64,000 nt of DNA from Clostridia bacterium (GTDB taxonomy: Bacteria > Bacillota > Clostridia > DUPQ01), in assembly GCA_030592085.1 (NCBI GenBank), contig JAUUZV010000001.1:3019-67018 (forward strand). Reading direction: 5' to 3'. Position numbers and translations under genes: made by a program. Shown piece by piece: positions 33,981 to 42,075 of this stretch (position 1 is the first letter of the stretch; each line of letters starts with the position of its first letter). Below the pieces are notes generated by a model. It was not told the DNA's origin. It made no database searches and saw only the letters and a program-made list of their open reading frames with translations.

Positions 33981-34541
33981 ATGGAAGATGAAAAAGAAAA
34001 GAAAATAATTGAAGAAGTTAAATTAGAAGAATATAAAGAAGAAGATAATAAAGAAGAAGATAATAAAGAAGAAGATAATAAAGAAGAATTAAAATCTGAA
34101 TTTGATGAAAAAAAAGTTGATATTAAAGAAGAAGAAACAATTAAGTTTGTTGAGTCAGAAGATCCAGAAAGAAATACTACACCGTCTGAGTTTAAAGAAT
34201 TTCCAGAAGAGCCAGAAAAGAAGAAGGTTGATTCTAAAACAATTATTATTGGACTGTTAATTCTTGAATTAATATTATCTATTTATACTAGTGGTTTTGG
34301 TTTAATGGGTAATGAAACAGTAGAAACAAATTTAGGATTACCAATGGATGAAGTTGAACAAATAGCTTTAGGTTATATTAGAACATCTATGGTTGCACCA
34401 AATGTAACAATAATAGTTGATAGTATTGTAAAAGATGATAATTTGTATAAGTTAACATTAATCATAAGTAATCAAACATTTGTATCTTATATTAATAAAG
34501 ATGCAACTATGATTTTCCCTAATGGATTATCTATTGAATAA
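33981..34541 (+). CDS. Acidic-repeat membrane protein
   Basis: 186 residues. Residues about 15-35 are KEEDN repeats (15-nt tandem units at 34035-34091), then more Glu/Lys, a membrane helix (about 88-106), and a C-terminal alpha/beta domain with Asn-rich outer segment. The repeat count could vary between strains. Confidence 0.6.
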   Translation: MEDEKEKKIIEEVKLEEYKEEDNKEEDNKEEDNKEELKSEFDEKKVDIKEEETIKFVESEDPERNTTPSEFKEFPEEPEKKKVDSKTIIIGLLILELILSIYTSGFGLMGNETVETNLGLPMDEVEQIALGYIRTSMVAPNVTIIVDSIVKDDNLYKLTLIISNQTFVSYINKDATMIFPNGLSIE

Positions 34542-34681
34542 TGGAACGTGGTAATTTTAAGCGTCAACAAAAACATAAGAATTTATTTTGTATTAAATGT
34601 GATATACCAATGATAAAACGAGGAAAGATTAAAGAGGGTGAACCTCGATATAAGTGTAAAAAATGTGGTGAGATGAGATAA
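34541..34681 (+). CDS. Small zinc-ribbon protein
   Basis: 46 residues with CIKCDIP...YKCKKCGE, a ribbon with two CxxC pairs. Its ATG shares a base with the previous stop (TAATG). Basic; probably binds RNA or DNA. Confidence 0.5.
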   Translation: MERGNFKRQQKHKNLFCIKCDIPMIKRGKIKEGEPRYKCKKCGEMR

Positions 34682-34682
34682 A

Positions 34683-35297
34683 ATGCCTGATGAAGAAGAA
34701 GTGTTAATGTCAACGGAAGAAGCGTCAATGATACCAACTATGGGTCTTGATATTATCGTATTGGATGAACTAAAGGAAGGAATGATTATTACATCACTAG
34801 CTGGGCTTAATGATGAATTAGTTGAAACTGCACATTATGAAATAAAAGGGATGCGTGATTGTATGAAAGATATATATCAAGCATATTCAACTAAAGCTAG
34901 TAAGAAAGAGATGTGTAATATATTAGAAAAACATAAGAAGCGAATTGATGATAATATACATGATTTTTTTGGTAAGATTGAAAATTTAAATAAGAATGAA
35001 AAGATGTTTAAGGTTGCTAAAAAAAAGATAAAAAACGGAGAAGTAATAATAAAATTTACTCCTATAAATATAGAAGAAAAACAAAAGTATGTAAAGTCAA
35101 TTGTTAAGAAGTTAGTTAATAAAGTTTCAAAGGAACAATTAGTTCAGATGTTTGAACAAGCAGTAGTTAAATTGAATGATATAGGTCAATTGAAAAAGGC
35201 TGATAAAGCATTAGATAAAAAGAATCCTAAAGTGGAAGGTAAGAGAGGATGTTATAAACTCATCATTGATGATGTGGATTTGATGATGATAGGATGA
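34683..35297 (+). CDS. Helical hypothetical protein
   Basis: 204 residues, highly charged, helical (KKIDDNIHDFFGKIENLNKNEKM...), acidic N-terminus. No membrane segment, no motif. It is in the assembly block and ends overlapping the next start (ATGA). Confidence 0.55.
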   Translation: MPDEEEVLMSTEEASMIPTMGLDIIVLDELKEGMIITSLAGLNDELVETAHYEIKGMRDCMKDIYQAYSTKASKKEMCNILEKHKKRIDDNIHDFFGKIENLNKNEKMFKVAKKKIKNGEVIIKFTPINIEEKQKYVKSIVKKLVNKVSKEQLVQMFEQAVVKLNDIGQLKKADKALDKKNPKVEGKRGCYKLIIDDVDLMMIG

Positions 35298-35446
35298 GAT
35301 ACAAAATAGTAGTTACTTGTCCAGAAAAAAAGACAGCAGAAAAGGTTTATGATTTGCTTAAAAAATCAAAGGTATATAATAGTCAAGAGATTATGTCAAT
35401 AAATTCAATAAAAGAAGTATGTGATGAATGTTCGAGGAAGTTGTAA
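35294..35446 (+). CDS. Small hypothetical protein
   Basis: 50 residues (MRYKIVVTCPEKK...), alpha/beta, with a C-terminal CDEC pair. ATGA overlap with the upstream stop. No family recognised. Confidence 0.5.
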   Translation: MRYKIVVTCPEKKTAEKVYDLLKKSKVYNSQEIMSINSIKEVCDECSRKL

Positions 35447-35797
35447 ATGGTAAAACAAAGATTAATGTTAAAAGAAAAAGACGCTTATGCTGCAGGAATG
35501 TTAGAATGTAAGGGAGGTTTTTATCTTCATAAAGGCAATAATCGTATTAAAAAATATATAGGCTTTAAGATAGTATCAAAAGAAAATAAAAAATCAATAT
35601 CAAAATTATTAATATGTTTGAAAGAAAGAAAAATAATATTTAAACAATATACTAATTCATTAGACACAACTACTATATATTATATTAATGAAGATAAGAT
35701 GGTTAGAAAATTAATTAAATTTATATCACGATATTGTTATAGAGATGATTATAAAAAATATAAATATGATTGGAAATTGGGGTGGTTTAAATCGTAA
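35447..35797 (+). CDS. LAGLIDADG-like single-domain protein, probably inactive
   Basis: 116 residues. AYAAGMLECKGGFYLHKG aligns by eye with the LAGLIDADG helix and first strand (YIAGLIDGEGSFYI). The second acidic residue that binds metal is Lys here, so cleavage is doubtful. It could act as a regulator or maturase-like relic. The match rests on a single motif. Confidence 0.45.
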   Translation: MVKQRLMLKEKDAYAAGMLECKGGFYLHKGNNRIKKYIGFKIVSKENKKSISKLLICLKERKIIFKQYTNSLDTTTIYYINEDKMVRKLIKFISRYCYRDDYKKYKYDWKLGWFKS

Positions 35798-36345
35798 GAG
35801 TTAAGGCGAAAACGTTGTACATATGGGAAGGTCCAGATGATTTTTGTATTATGAGAGGATACCAACCAGTAGCTAATCCTAGGAATACTACTGGCATGAA
35901 TATACGTATTAAGCATAAAGGAGCAATGTCAAAATTTATGTTAGCAGAAAATATTGATTTAATGTTTCTAAGTGAACCAAAAAAATTAAGAGTGGGTAGT
36001 GGTTTTCTTGATGGATGGCAAGTTTATCGTGTTAAAAGAAGTTTTGGAAGTGGTGAGCCTTATATTCCTGATGTGCCTCCTGTAGTAGCTACTATGATTG
36101 ATAGTTTGAGAAATCAATTAGCTATTATGACACGAAAGTATCACGAAGCTAGAAAACTTAATTATGATAGAGAACAAAGAGATTTATTTAGAGCTAAAGT
36201 TAAAGATGACTTTAAATTTATAGGAGACGCTAAAAATAAATTATTTACTCAAAATGATTATGGTGGTGGCGGAGCGTGGTCGAGCCCATTTACTAGTAGA
36301 TGGAACTCTAATTTAGGTTCTGGTGGAGGAGACCAAAGTGAATAA
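35791..36345 (+). CDS. Hypothetical protein with non-standard start (ATC or TTG)
   Basis: 184 codons from ATC 35791 or 176 from TTG 35815. GGGGTGGT lies five bases before the ATC, and no ATG is available; the TTG has no ribosome site. The product is alpha/beta with a helical second half and a Gly/Ser-rich end (DYGGGGAWSSPF, NLGSGGGDQSE). No family recognised. Its end is followed two bases later by the next ATG. Confidence 0.5.
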   Translation: MVRVKAKTLYIWEGPDDFCIMRGYQPVANPRNTTGMNIRIKHKGAMSKFMLAENIDLMFLSEPKKLRVGSGFLDGWQVYRVKRSFGSGEPYIPDVPPVVATMIDSLRNQLAIMTRKYHEARKLNYDREQRDLFRAKVKDDFKFIGDAKNKLFTQNDYGGGGAWSSPFTSRWNSNLGSGGGDQSE

Positions 36346-36347
36346 AA

Positions 36348-36851
36348 ATGAATAATTCAAGCATAGAAGAATATGATATTACACAAGCACAGAAGTTGTT
36401 ATCTAATATTAGATTCATTAGCGATTTAAGAAAATTTAAAGTCTCTAAGCCTTTTACTTTAATGGATGAAATAACTATGCAAGAATGGGTAAAAATATAT
36501 GTAGAGAATATAGAGTGGAATGGTAGTATAGGAATAGAAAAAGAAGTGTTGCATATGATTCACAAACTAGATAGTCAAATGCAAATTTTATCTAGTAGAG
36601 CTGAAGAAGGTTATCGTAAATTGTTAATGGTCTTAGAGAGAAGAGCATCTATTATCAAATTATTAAATGATAAAATCTTTGAGTTAGAAAAAGAAAAAAT
36701 ATCTAATATACAGCCAGCTGTAATGGTTCCACCTATAAATACAGAGGCTAAAGATGAAGATAGTAATAAAGAAGAAGATAAAGAAGAAGAAAAAAAGACG
36801 AAGACTAAAACAGCACCTAGATGGATGAATAAAAAACCTTCACCCACCTAA
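36348..36851 (+). CDS. Helical protein with charged tail
   Basis: 167 residues: helical coiled-coil body (about 60-120), Pro-rich hinge (PAVMVPPINT), then a Glu/Lys tail resembling that of the 33981 product. No motif. Possibly an assembly-block scaffold protein (inference). Confidence 0.5.
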   Translation: MNNSSIEEYDITQAQKLLSNIRFISDLRKFKVSKPFTLMDEITMQEWVKIYVENIEWNGSIGIEKEVLHMIHKLDSQMQILSSRAEEGYRKLLMVLERRASIIKLLNDKIFELEKEKISNIQPAVMVPPINTEAKDEDSNKEEDKEEEKKTKTKTAPRWMNKKPSPT

Positions 36852-36919
36852 TATTAAAGAGTAGAAAGACAAGATAAAAAGTAAAGAAATGATTAATTCC
36901 CGTCAAAATTTTGTGCGGT

Positions 36920-37300
36920 ATGCTAAATATGGAAACAGTCAAAATTGAAATAGATATGGTACAGTTTATACGAAAGTTGACACAAAAAAATTATATATCA
37001 CTTTATATTAATAAGGGTTGTAATATGATATTAACACCACCAGAACTTAGATCTATGTATAATCTATTAAACTTATTAGAATTTCATGAAATACATAATG
37101 AAATAAAAATTAGTGATTTATTAGCACAATCAGGTTTAGGTAGAGTATCATTTACTAGTAATATTTGGAAATTGATGCCTTATTGTATAAATGTGAAAGG
37201 TTTAGCCAGTCTCGTTCCTGGCAGAAGTGGAGCTAGATTTATATCAATAAATCAAAATGGGCTAGAAGTTTTAAAAAGATGGAGAGATCAAAATGTATGA
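36920..37300 (+). CDS. Winged-helix protein upstream of the ATPase
   Basis: 126 residues from ATG 36920; a TTG at 36911 and an ATG at 36929 are alternatives. Helical with a winged-helix-like region (LRSMYNLLNLLEFHEIHNEIKISDLLAQSGLGRVSFTSNIWKL). Its stop overlaps the ATPase ATG, so it may be its partner. Confidence 0.5.
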   Translation: MLNMETVKIEIDMVQFIRKLTQKNYISLYINKGCNMILTPPELRSMYNLLNLLEFHEIHNEIKISDLLAQSGLGRVSFTSNIWKLMPYCINVKGLASLVPGRSGARFISINQNGLEVLKRWRDQNV

Positions 37301-38546
37301 AAATGTAATAAATGACATTCTGCAATTAGAAGCTCAAAAACCAGATGATTATTGGAGAGAGAAAGCCGAAGCCCCCTTATTTACTAAAAAACCTTTTTAT
37401 GAATATCAAGGAGAAATACCAGAAGAAGATATAATCACGATGAGTGTAGATACTAGAGATGCACAAAGTAGAACACCTTTAAATGCGTTAGTATGTGCAT
37501 CTACGGGAGTGGGTAAAGGACGTCTAATAAAAAATATAGTAAAAGCTTATCATAAACAAGGATATAAAATTTTATATTTTGAACCTAAAAGCATTGAGAT
37601 GATGAATGCACGAAAAATGGGTAAAGGTAATAAAGTTCATCCATTAGATAAAAATGAAAAACTGCCAGTCGTAAGTTATGTTCCTAATTATATTAAAAGT
37701 TATTTAGATCTAAATTATCCTGAGATGAGTAGAAAAGTAACTTTTTATTCTCCAGAACTTAGTAAGTTAAATTATCGAGAAATTTGGCAAAGTTTTGGAG
37801 TTCCTGATAAAGCTGCAGATTTAATTGTTGAAATGGTTCAAAAAGGAACAACTAATATAGACGCTTTTATAGCTAAAATAGCTAGAACAAGTTTACATTC
37901 AATGACTAAACAAGCAGCTTTAGCATCATTAAATAATTTAAAAGGAACGGGATTATTTTCAGCAAAGAGAAAACTTGATTTAGAAGTTGAATGGGAAAAA
38001 AGTAATATTGTAGTTATTAATTATTTTAGTCGAGATGGAGCTTTTATGAATACAGAAATTGGGCTTGTGTTAGATTTAATCAGAGATATTGGTATTATGG
38101 AAAGTAAAAAAGGATTAAAAAATATTACAAAAAAATTAATAATTTTTGATGATGCTTTTTATTATGCAGGTTTAAGTGCAACATTAGCCACTAGATCTTC
38201 TGGAGGTATTAATTTAGCAATTCGAAATATTTCAAACTGTCAAAATAATTTTAGAACGTGGGGTATTGATACAATGTTTGTTGTTCAATCACCAGATACT
38301 AATGCTATTTTTCCTGCATTAATAGATGGATGTACTACAAAATTTATAAGTTATGTAGAAAATCCTAGTTCTTTGCAAGGAAAAGTACCTTATGCTGCTT
38401 ATTCGTTAGTTTCAAATGTTAATCCGGCTAAAGGTCCTGTTTTACATGTGAATGAACAAAATTATTTATTTCAATGGATATATGTTCAAGGTAAGACAAG
38501 ATGGAAAACTGGTTTTCCATTTGATTGTACTGTTGGACACTCATAA
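37293..38546 (+). CDS. HerA/FtsK-like ATPase, candidate packaging or secretion motor
   Basis: 417 residues. VCASTGVGKGRLIKN (about 67-81) is a Walker-A loop with Gly-Lys-Gly in place of Gly-Lys-Ser/Thr. KKLIIFDDAFYYA (about 278-290) is Walker B with two Asp. The stretch NYFSRDGAF and SPDTNAIFPALIDGC fits HerA/FtsK or A32-type packaging ATPases, and their role is DNA packaging or pumping. Conjugation-type function is an alternative. The best candidate for a virion motor here, in the middle of the assembly block. Confidence 0.6.
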   Translation: MYENVINDILQLEAQKPDDYWREKAEAPLFTKKPFYEYQGEIPEEDIITMSVDTRDAQSRTPLNALVCASTGVGKGRLIKNIVKAYHKQGYKILYFEPKSIEMMNARKMGKGNKVHPLDKNEKLPVVSYVPNYIKSYLDLNYPEMSRKVTFYSPELSKLNYREIWQSFGVPDKAADLIVEMVQKGTTNIDAFIAKIARTSLHSMTKQAALASLNNLKGTGLFSAKRKLDLEVEWEKSNIVVINYFSRDGAFMNTEIGLVLDLIRDIGIMESKKGLKNITKKLIIFDDAFYYAGLSATLATRSSGGINLAIRNISNCQNNFRTWGIDTMFVVQSPDTNAIFPALIDGCTTKFISYVENPSSLQGKVPYAAYSLVSNVNPAKGPVLHVNEQNYLFQWIYVQGKTRWKTGFPFDCTVGHS

Positions 38547-38550
38547 TAAA

Positions 38551-38748
38551 ATGGAAAAAAACAAATTAATAATAATATATGAAAAGCATCATTCACAAGG
38601 CACGATGGAAAATTATAAACCTTTTAGTACTTCATGGAAAAAGGTAGCATCTTTTAGTTGTTTAACTAAAGCAAAAACATTTATTATAAAAATGAATAAG
38701 AAAAGAAATTCAAATTATTGGACTTATAAAATGGAAGAAAAGGAGTGA
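38551..38748 (+). CDS. Small basic hypothetical protein
   Basis: 65 residues, basic, alpha/beta (MEKNKLIIIYEKHH...). Four bases after the ATPase stop. No family recognised. Confidence 0.5.
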   Translation: MEKNKLIIIYEKHHSQGTMENYKPFSTSWKKVASFSCLTKAKTFIIKMNKKRNSNYWTYKMEEKE

Positions 38749-38753
38749 TTATA

Positions 38754-39272
38754 ATGGGGATGAAAAATATGTCATATGATAAACATGTTAAAGATATAAA
38801 GTCGTTAGATGTAATATTAATAACAATTATTTCATTAGTTATATTATTAGGAATATTTGCTATTATGGTTTCAAAAACAAAAAATGAAGTTACATATCAA
38901 GAAGAAGTGTGTAATAATTTAGAAAAAGAAGTTAATGGAGAAATTGAAATATTTCCAGAGATTCAAATTACAATGCAACAAATAGCAAAAATATATGCAT
39001 TTACTGTAGTAGTTGAGGGTAGATCATCTACACCTTGGAAATGGGACGAAGATGGTGTTATGTGTAGTATGGATATTCAATTATGTGAAATAAGTAATTT
39101 GTTTTGTATGAATGCTACGATGCAAGTGCCTGTTGAATATAATGAATGGGAATTTTTTCAAATGAAAAAGCCACCTGCAGAATCACAATATGTACCTATA
39201 GATCAATTAAAAACTAATAATACTATATGTGAGGAATCAAACGAAACTATTTGTAATCTTGATTTAAAATGA
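38754..39272 (+). CDS. Single-anchor protein with Cys-containing ectodomain
   Basis: 172 residues. N-terminal membrane anchor (about 22-42) preceded by a polar segment, then an ectodomain with eight Cys (CNNLEKEV, CSMDIQLC, CNLDL). AGGAGTGAT lies before the ATG. It is likely a surface or envelope component. Confidence 0.6.
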   Translation: MGMKNMSYDKHVKDIKSLDVILITIISLVILLGIFAIMVSKTKNEVTYQEEVCNNLEKEVNGEIEIFPEIQITMQQIAKIYAFTVVVEGRSSTPWKWDEDGVMCSMDIQLCEISNLFCMNATMQVPVEYNEWEFFQMKKPPAESQYVPIDQLKTNNTICEESNETICNLDLK

Positions 39273-39418
39273 TAGCAATAAAATGTAATTGGTGTGGACA
39301 AGATAATGAAATACTATTAATAGAATGTAAATATTGTGGAAATGATTTAATTAGTAATATACGATATGTATCTAAAGAAAAACAATATTATTATAAGAGG
39401 GGAAAAAATGGTATTTAA
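39269..39418 (+). CDS. Small zinc-ribbon protein
   Basis: 49 residues, CNWCGQDNEILLIECKYCGND, a four-Cys ribbon. ATGA overlap with the previous stop. Probably binds nucleic acid. Confidence 0.5.
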   Translation: MIAIKCNWCGQDNEILLIECKYCGNDLISNIRYVSKEKQYYYKRGKNGI

Positions 39419-39599
39419 TTTATATTGGAGAGGTCATGCAACTGAAAAATTAACTAAACTTAAAAATGCTTCAAAGGAAGATTTATTAGAAGCAATTTCA
39501 TTAGCAATTGATGATAGTAAAGAAGTACTTAGAGTTAAGATTGAGAGGTGTGAAAATGGTAAAAAAGAAACAAACGAAAGTGCAAAAATTAAAGAGTAG
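39408..39599 (+). CDS. Small basic hypothetical protein
   Basis: 63 residues (MVFNLYWRGHATEKL...). Helical, overlapping both neighbours. AGAGGGG ribosome site. No family recognised. Confidence 0.5.
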   Translation: MVFNLYWRGHATEKLTKLKNASKEDLLEAISLAIDDSKEVLRVKIERCENGKKETNESAKIKE

Positions 39600-39750
39600 T
39601 TTGGTTGATATAAAAGATCGGTTGGTTAAAATGAATATTAAGTCTAATGAATATATAAATAGTCACCCGATATCAATGAGAACAGTAAGTCATCTTGGAG
39701 CTGCAATGGTAGGTGGTATTATTGGTTTTTTAATAGGCAAAAGAAAATGA
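39556..39750 (+). CDS. Small protein with C-terminal membrane helix (DUF883-like)
   Basis: 64 residues: basic helical N-terminus and a C-terminal helix GAAMVGGIIGFLIGKRK typical of the small GxxxG-anchored proteins of the ElaB/YqjD/DUF883 type. AGAGGTG lies before the ATG. Confidence 0.5.
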   Translation: MVKKKQTKVQKLKSSLVDIKDRLVKMNIKSNEYINSHPISMRTVSHLGAAMVGGIIGFLIGKRK

Positions 39751-39899
39751 CTGAAAGATTTAATAGTAAATTGGTTTGTTGCTTATGTAGAAAACATCGA
39801 CGATTATATACTATCGGAAAACATGGTAATCAATCAGATTTATGTCTTAAATGTTTGACTAATTTGTCTAATTATAAATATAAAAAACTTATAAAATGA
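39747..39899 (+). CDS. Small zinc-finger protein
   Basis: 50 residues with CCLCRKHRR...SDLCLKCL, a treble-clef-like Cys4 motif. ATGA overlap with the previous gene. Similar in style to the 23632 product. Confidence 0.45.
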   Translation: MTERFNSKLVCCLCRKHRRLYTIGKHGNQSDLCLKCLTNLSNYKYKKLIK

Positions 39900-40186
39900 A
39901 TAATAAAAAAAAGAGGTCATTGGGTGGATTTATCGCTGAGATAGGTATATTTGACAGTTTCATAGATGCAATAACAAGTTTTGCAAATTTTGGAATAGAT
40001 GATGAATATAAGAAAGCAAGAAGTAAAGAATTATCAATATTAGGTAAGAAAGAACCAAATATTGTTGATCAATTACCTATATTTTATCATAAAAAATCAA
40101 AAGTTATAAATACTTATAGGAAAGAACCTAAGATGGGAGAACAAAGATATTATAATAAGAATGTGAAGGATAATGAGAATGTTTGA
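39896..40186 (+). CDS. Small basic hypothetical protein
   Basis: 96 residues, basic at both ends, with a hydrophobic stretch (GGFIAEIGIFDSFIDAITSF). No family recognised. Overlaps both neighbours. Confidence 0.5.
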   Translation: MNNKKKRSLGGFIAEIGIFDSFIDAITSFANFGIDDEYKKARSKELSILGKKEPNIVDQLPIFYHKKSKVINTYRKEPKMGEQRYYNKNVKDNENV

Positions 40187-40355
40187 ACATTTTTTAGGAA
40201 AACAAGTAAAATGTCCATATATTGATGGTAAACAATATAGAATTGCTAGAGGTAAATTATCTGAAATAAATAAAGAGTTTGTCAAAATAGAAGGCAAGAT
40301 TGGAGTAATTATAATAAATAAAAGTAGTATTCAAAGAATGAGTTTATTGAAATAA
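40173..40355 (+). CDS. Small Sm/SH3-like protein
   Basis: 60 residues. FLGKQVKCPYIDGKQYRIARGKLSEINKEFVKIEGKIGVIIINKSSIQRMS shows the same strand order as the 11219 product, so the two are probably paralogues. Likely a small nucleic-acid-binding barrel. Confidence 0.45.
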   Translation: MRMFEHFLGKQVKCPYIDGKQYRIARGKLSEINKEFVKIEGKIGVIIINKSSIQRMSLLK

Positions 40356-40388
40356 TAGTCCTATATTATAGGAAGGAGGAAATCGAAA

Positions 40389-40760
40389 ATGGTATTTGGA
40401 AAGAAAAAGGAAGATAAAGACAATGATATAGAAGTAGAATTGCCGCCACCACCGCCACCGCCAGAAGATTTAAGTATAGTAATTACTGATGATTTGGTTA
40501 AGACTGGTGAGATTGATATAGGTGATGATGAATATAATACAATATTAACACGACTTAGTGAAAGAAATCAAGAAGATCAAGGTGATACTGTACCTGTAGA
40601 TATTCTTGGAGAGAAAGGATTAATGTATAATTTAATTGATAAAGTATTTAAATTAAGAAACGCTTTAGAAGATAATATAAATGATGAAGAAGTTTTAGAT
40701 ATATGGATAGAAATAGCTGACAAATCTATTTTAGGAATAATTCAAAACGAGAAGAGGTAA
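40389..40760 (+). CDS. Paralogue pair member (MVFGKKK start), Pro-rich
   Basis: 123 residues. Starts MVFGKKK like the next gene, then an acidic stretch and a run of Pro (PPPPPPPED), followed by an acidic helical body. GGAGGA lies before the ATG. Role unknown; the shared start suggests a shared targeting or assembly signal. Confidence 0.55.
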   Translation: MVFGKKKEDKDNDIEVELPPPPPPPEDLSIVITDDLVKTGEIDIGDDEYNTILTRLSERNQEDQGDTVPVDILGEKGLMYNLIDKVFKLRNALEDNINDEEVLDIWIEIADKSILGIIQNEKR

Positions 40761-40768
40761 AAAATAAA

Positions 40769-41125
40769 ATGGTTTTTGGAAAGAAGAAAAAAGATGAACA
40801 AAAAATTGATTTTAGTGATCCAAATATAGCTGTACAAGTTCCAGCTCCAGTTATAACATATCCAGAGGGTGTTGATGAAAATGGTGAACCAATTAATGTA
40901 TCAGGTCAAATTGATGAATCTCCAAGAGTATTTAATTCACCTTTTGGTGGTACTACAAAAACTGAACCAGAAGAAATTCAATTAATAATGCGTATGGAAT
41001 TACGTCTTCAGGATAAACATATGATGCAAGAAATGCTTGATGGACTACATTCTATAATTAAGGATTATGGAAAGGAGGTTATTATAAATTTTAGTATTGA
41101 ACCTGAAAAAGCAAAAAATGCCTAG
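40769..41125 (+). CDS. Paralogue pair member (MVFGKKK start)
   Basis: 118 residues. Starts MVFGKKK, then Asp/Pro/Val-rich linker, a Gly-rich turn and a C-terminal alpha/beta part (ELRLQDKHMMQEMLDGLHSI). No further similarity to its neighbour by eye. Confidence 0.55.
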   Translation: MVFGKKKKDEQKIDFSDPNIAVQVPAPVITYPEGVDENGEPINVSGQIDESPRVFNSPFGGTTKTEPEEIQLIMRMELRLQDKHMMQEMLDGLHSIIKDYGKEVIINFSIEPEKAKNA

Positions 41126-41558
41126 TTATAAGGTACATGCTGTATTTGGTTTTTTGTTTGTGGTAGTTATTATTTTTTTATTATATTTTTATGATTTAAT
41201 AAACCTTAATGCAAAAATACTATTTTATATACCTGCAATATTAGTCTTTGCTTTACTTCCAGATTTAGATAGTGGATCAAGTATTATTAGACGATCTATA
41301 CTTACATTATTAATTTTAATATTTATAGGATCTTCTATAATGTTTTTTATGACACATGATATAATGTATATTGCACCAATAACTATAATTATAATATTGA
41401 ATATAATTATAAAGTTATCAAAGCATAGAGGTTTAATGCATAATATAATAACAGGAATTATATTAGCATCACCATTATTAGTTATTGATTGGGGAGTTGC
41501 ATTAGCAGCTTTTTTTGCTTATTTTTCTCATTTATTATTAGACGGAAAGTTAATTTAG
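41118..41558 (+). CDS. Membrane-bound metal-dependent hydrolase (YdjM/DUF457-like)
   Basis: 146 residues with five membrane helices. The family motifs are visible: N-terminal His (YKVHAVFG), LLPDLDSGSSI, SKHRGLMHNI (HRGxTHS-like), and FSHLLLDGKL at the end. Family members are LexA-regulated or phage-linked inner-membrane enzymes of uncertain substrate. Last plus-strand gene of the block, convergent with the signal peptidase. Confidence 0.65.
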   Translation: MPSYKVHAVFGFLFVVVIIFLLYFYDLINLNAKILFYIPAILVFALLPDLDSGSSIIRRSILTLLILIFIGSSIMFFMTHDIMYIAPITIIIILNIIIKLSKHRGLMHNIITGIILASPLLVIDWGVALAAFFAYFSHLLLDGKLI

Positions 41559-41565
41559 AAAATTT

Positions 41566-42075
41566 CTATTTGTATAATATCCCTACAACAATACCATGTA
41601 TTTGACATCGTTTTATTATATCTCTATTATGACTATTATCTCCTTTAGTATATATAATATCACCTGGATAAATCGCTTCTATTCTATGAATAATTGAAAC
41701 ATTAATATCAATATTTGTATCAAAATATATTGTATTAACTTCACAATCAGTTTTATTTTTTAAAGTGTAATATACTAATTCTCCACTTTTAAGTTTATAA
41801 TTATTATTTATATATTTTACGATTGCGTAATTGTCTTCATAGAATATAGGTTGCATAGAATTACCATATAATCTTATTAAGTCATAACCATTAATATTAA
41901 AATCATCAATATTGAATTTAGAATGTGAAGGTAATAATATTTCATCTTGTCTACAGTAACAATCACAAGTTATATTTTGTTTATATTTAAAAACGGTATC
42001 ACTATTCTCTTTACTAATAAGATAACCAGTAAATAATGATGCTATAATCATAATAATAATTATAAAATTTTTCAT
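41566..42075 (-). CDS. Signal peptidase I, archaeal Ser/His/Asp type
   Basis: 169 residues. N-terminal anchor (about 4-20), then the catalytic Ser73 in GNSMQPIF, His130 in SIIHRIE, and Asp146 in TKGDNSH. The use of His instead of Lys marks the archaeal/ER type. It should cleave signal peptides of the many secreted products. A Cys cluster (CDCYC) after the anchor is unusual. Encoded beside a pilin-like gene. Confidence 0.8.
   Translation of the reverse strand: MKNFIIIIMIIASLFTGYLISKENSDTVFKYKQNITCDCYCRQDEILLPSHSKFNIDDFNINGYDLIRLYGNSMQPIFYEDNYAIVKYINNNYKLKSGELVYYTLKNKTDCEVNTIYFDTNIDINVSIIHRIEAIYPGDIIYTKGDNSHNRDIIKRCQIHGIVVGILYK

Noticed and set aside
37293..38546. Terminase large subunit
   Set aside because: No C-terminal nuclease domain and the motif spacing fits HerA/FtsK-type ATPases better.
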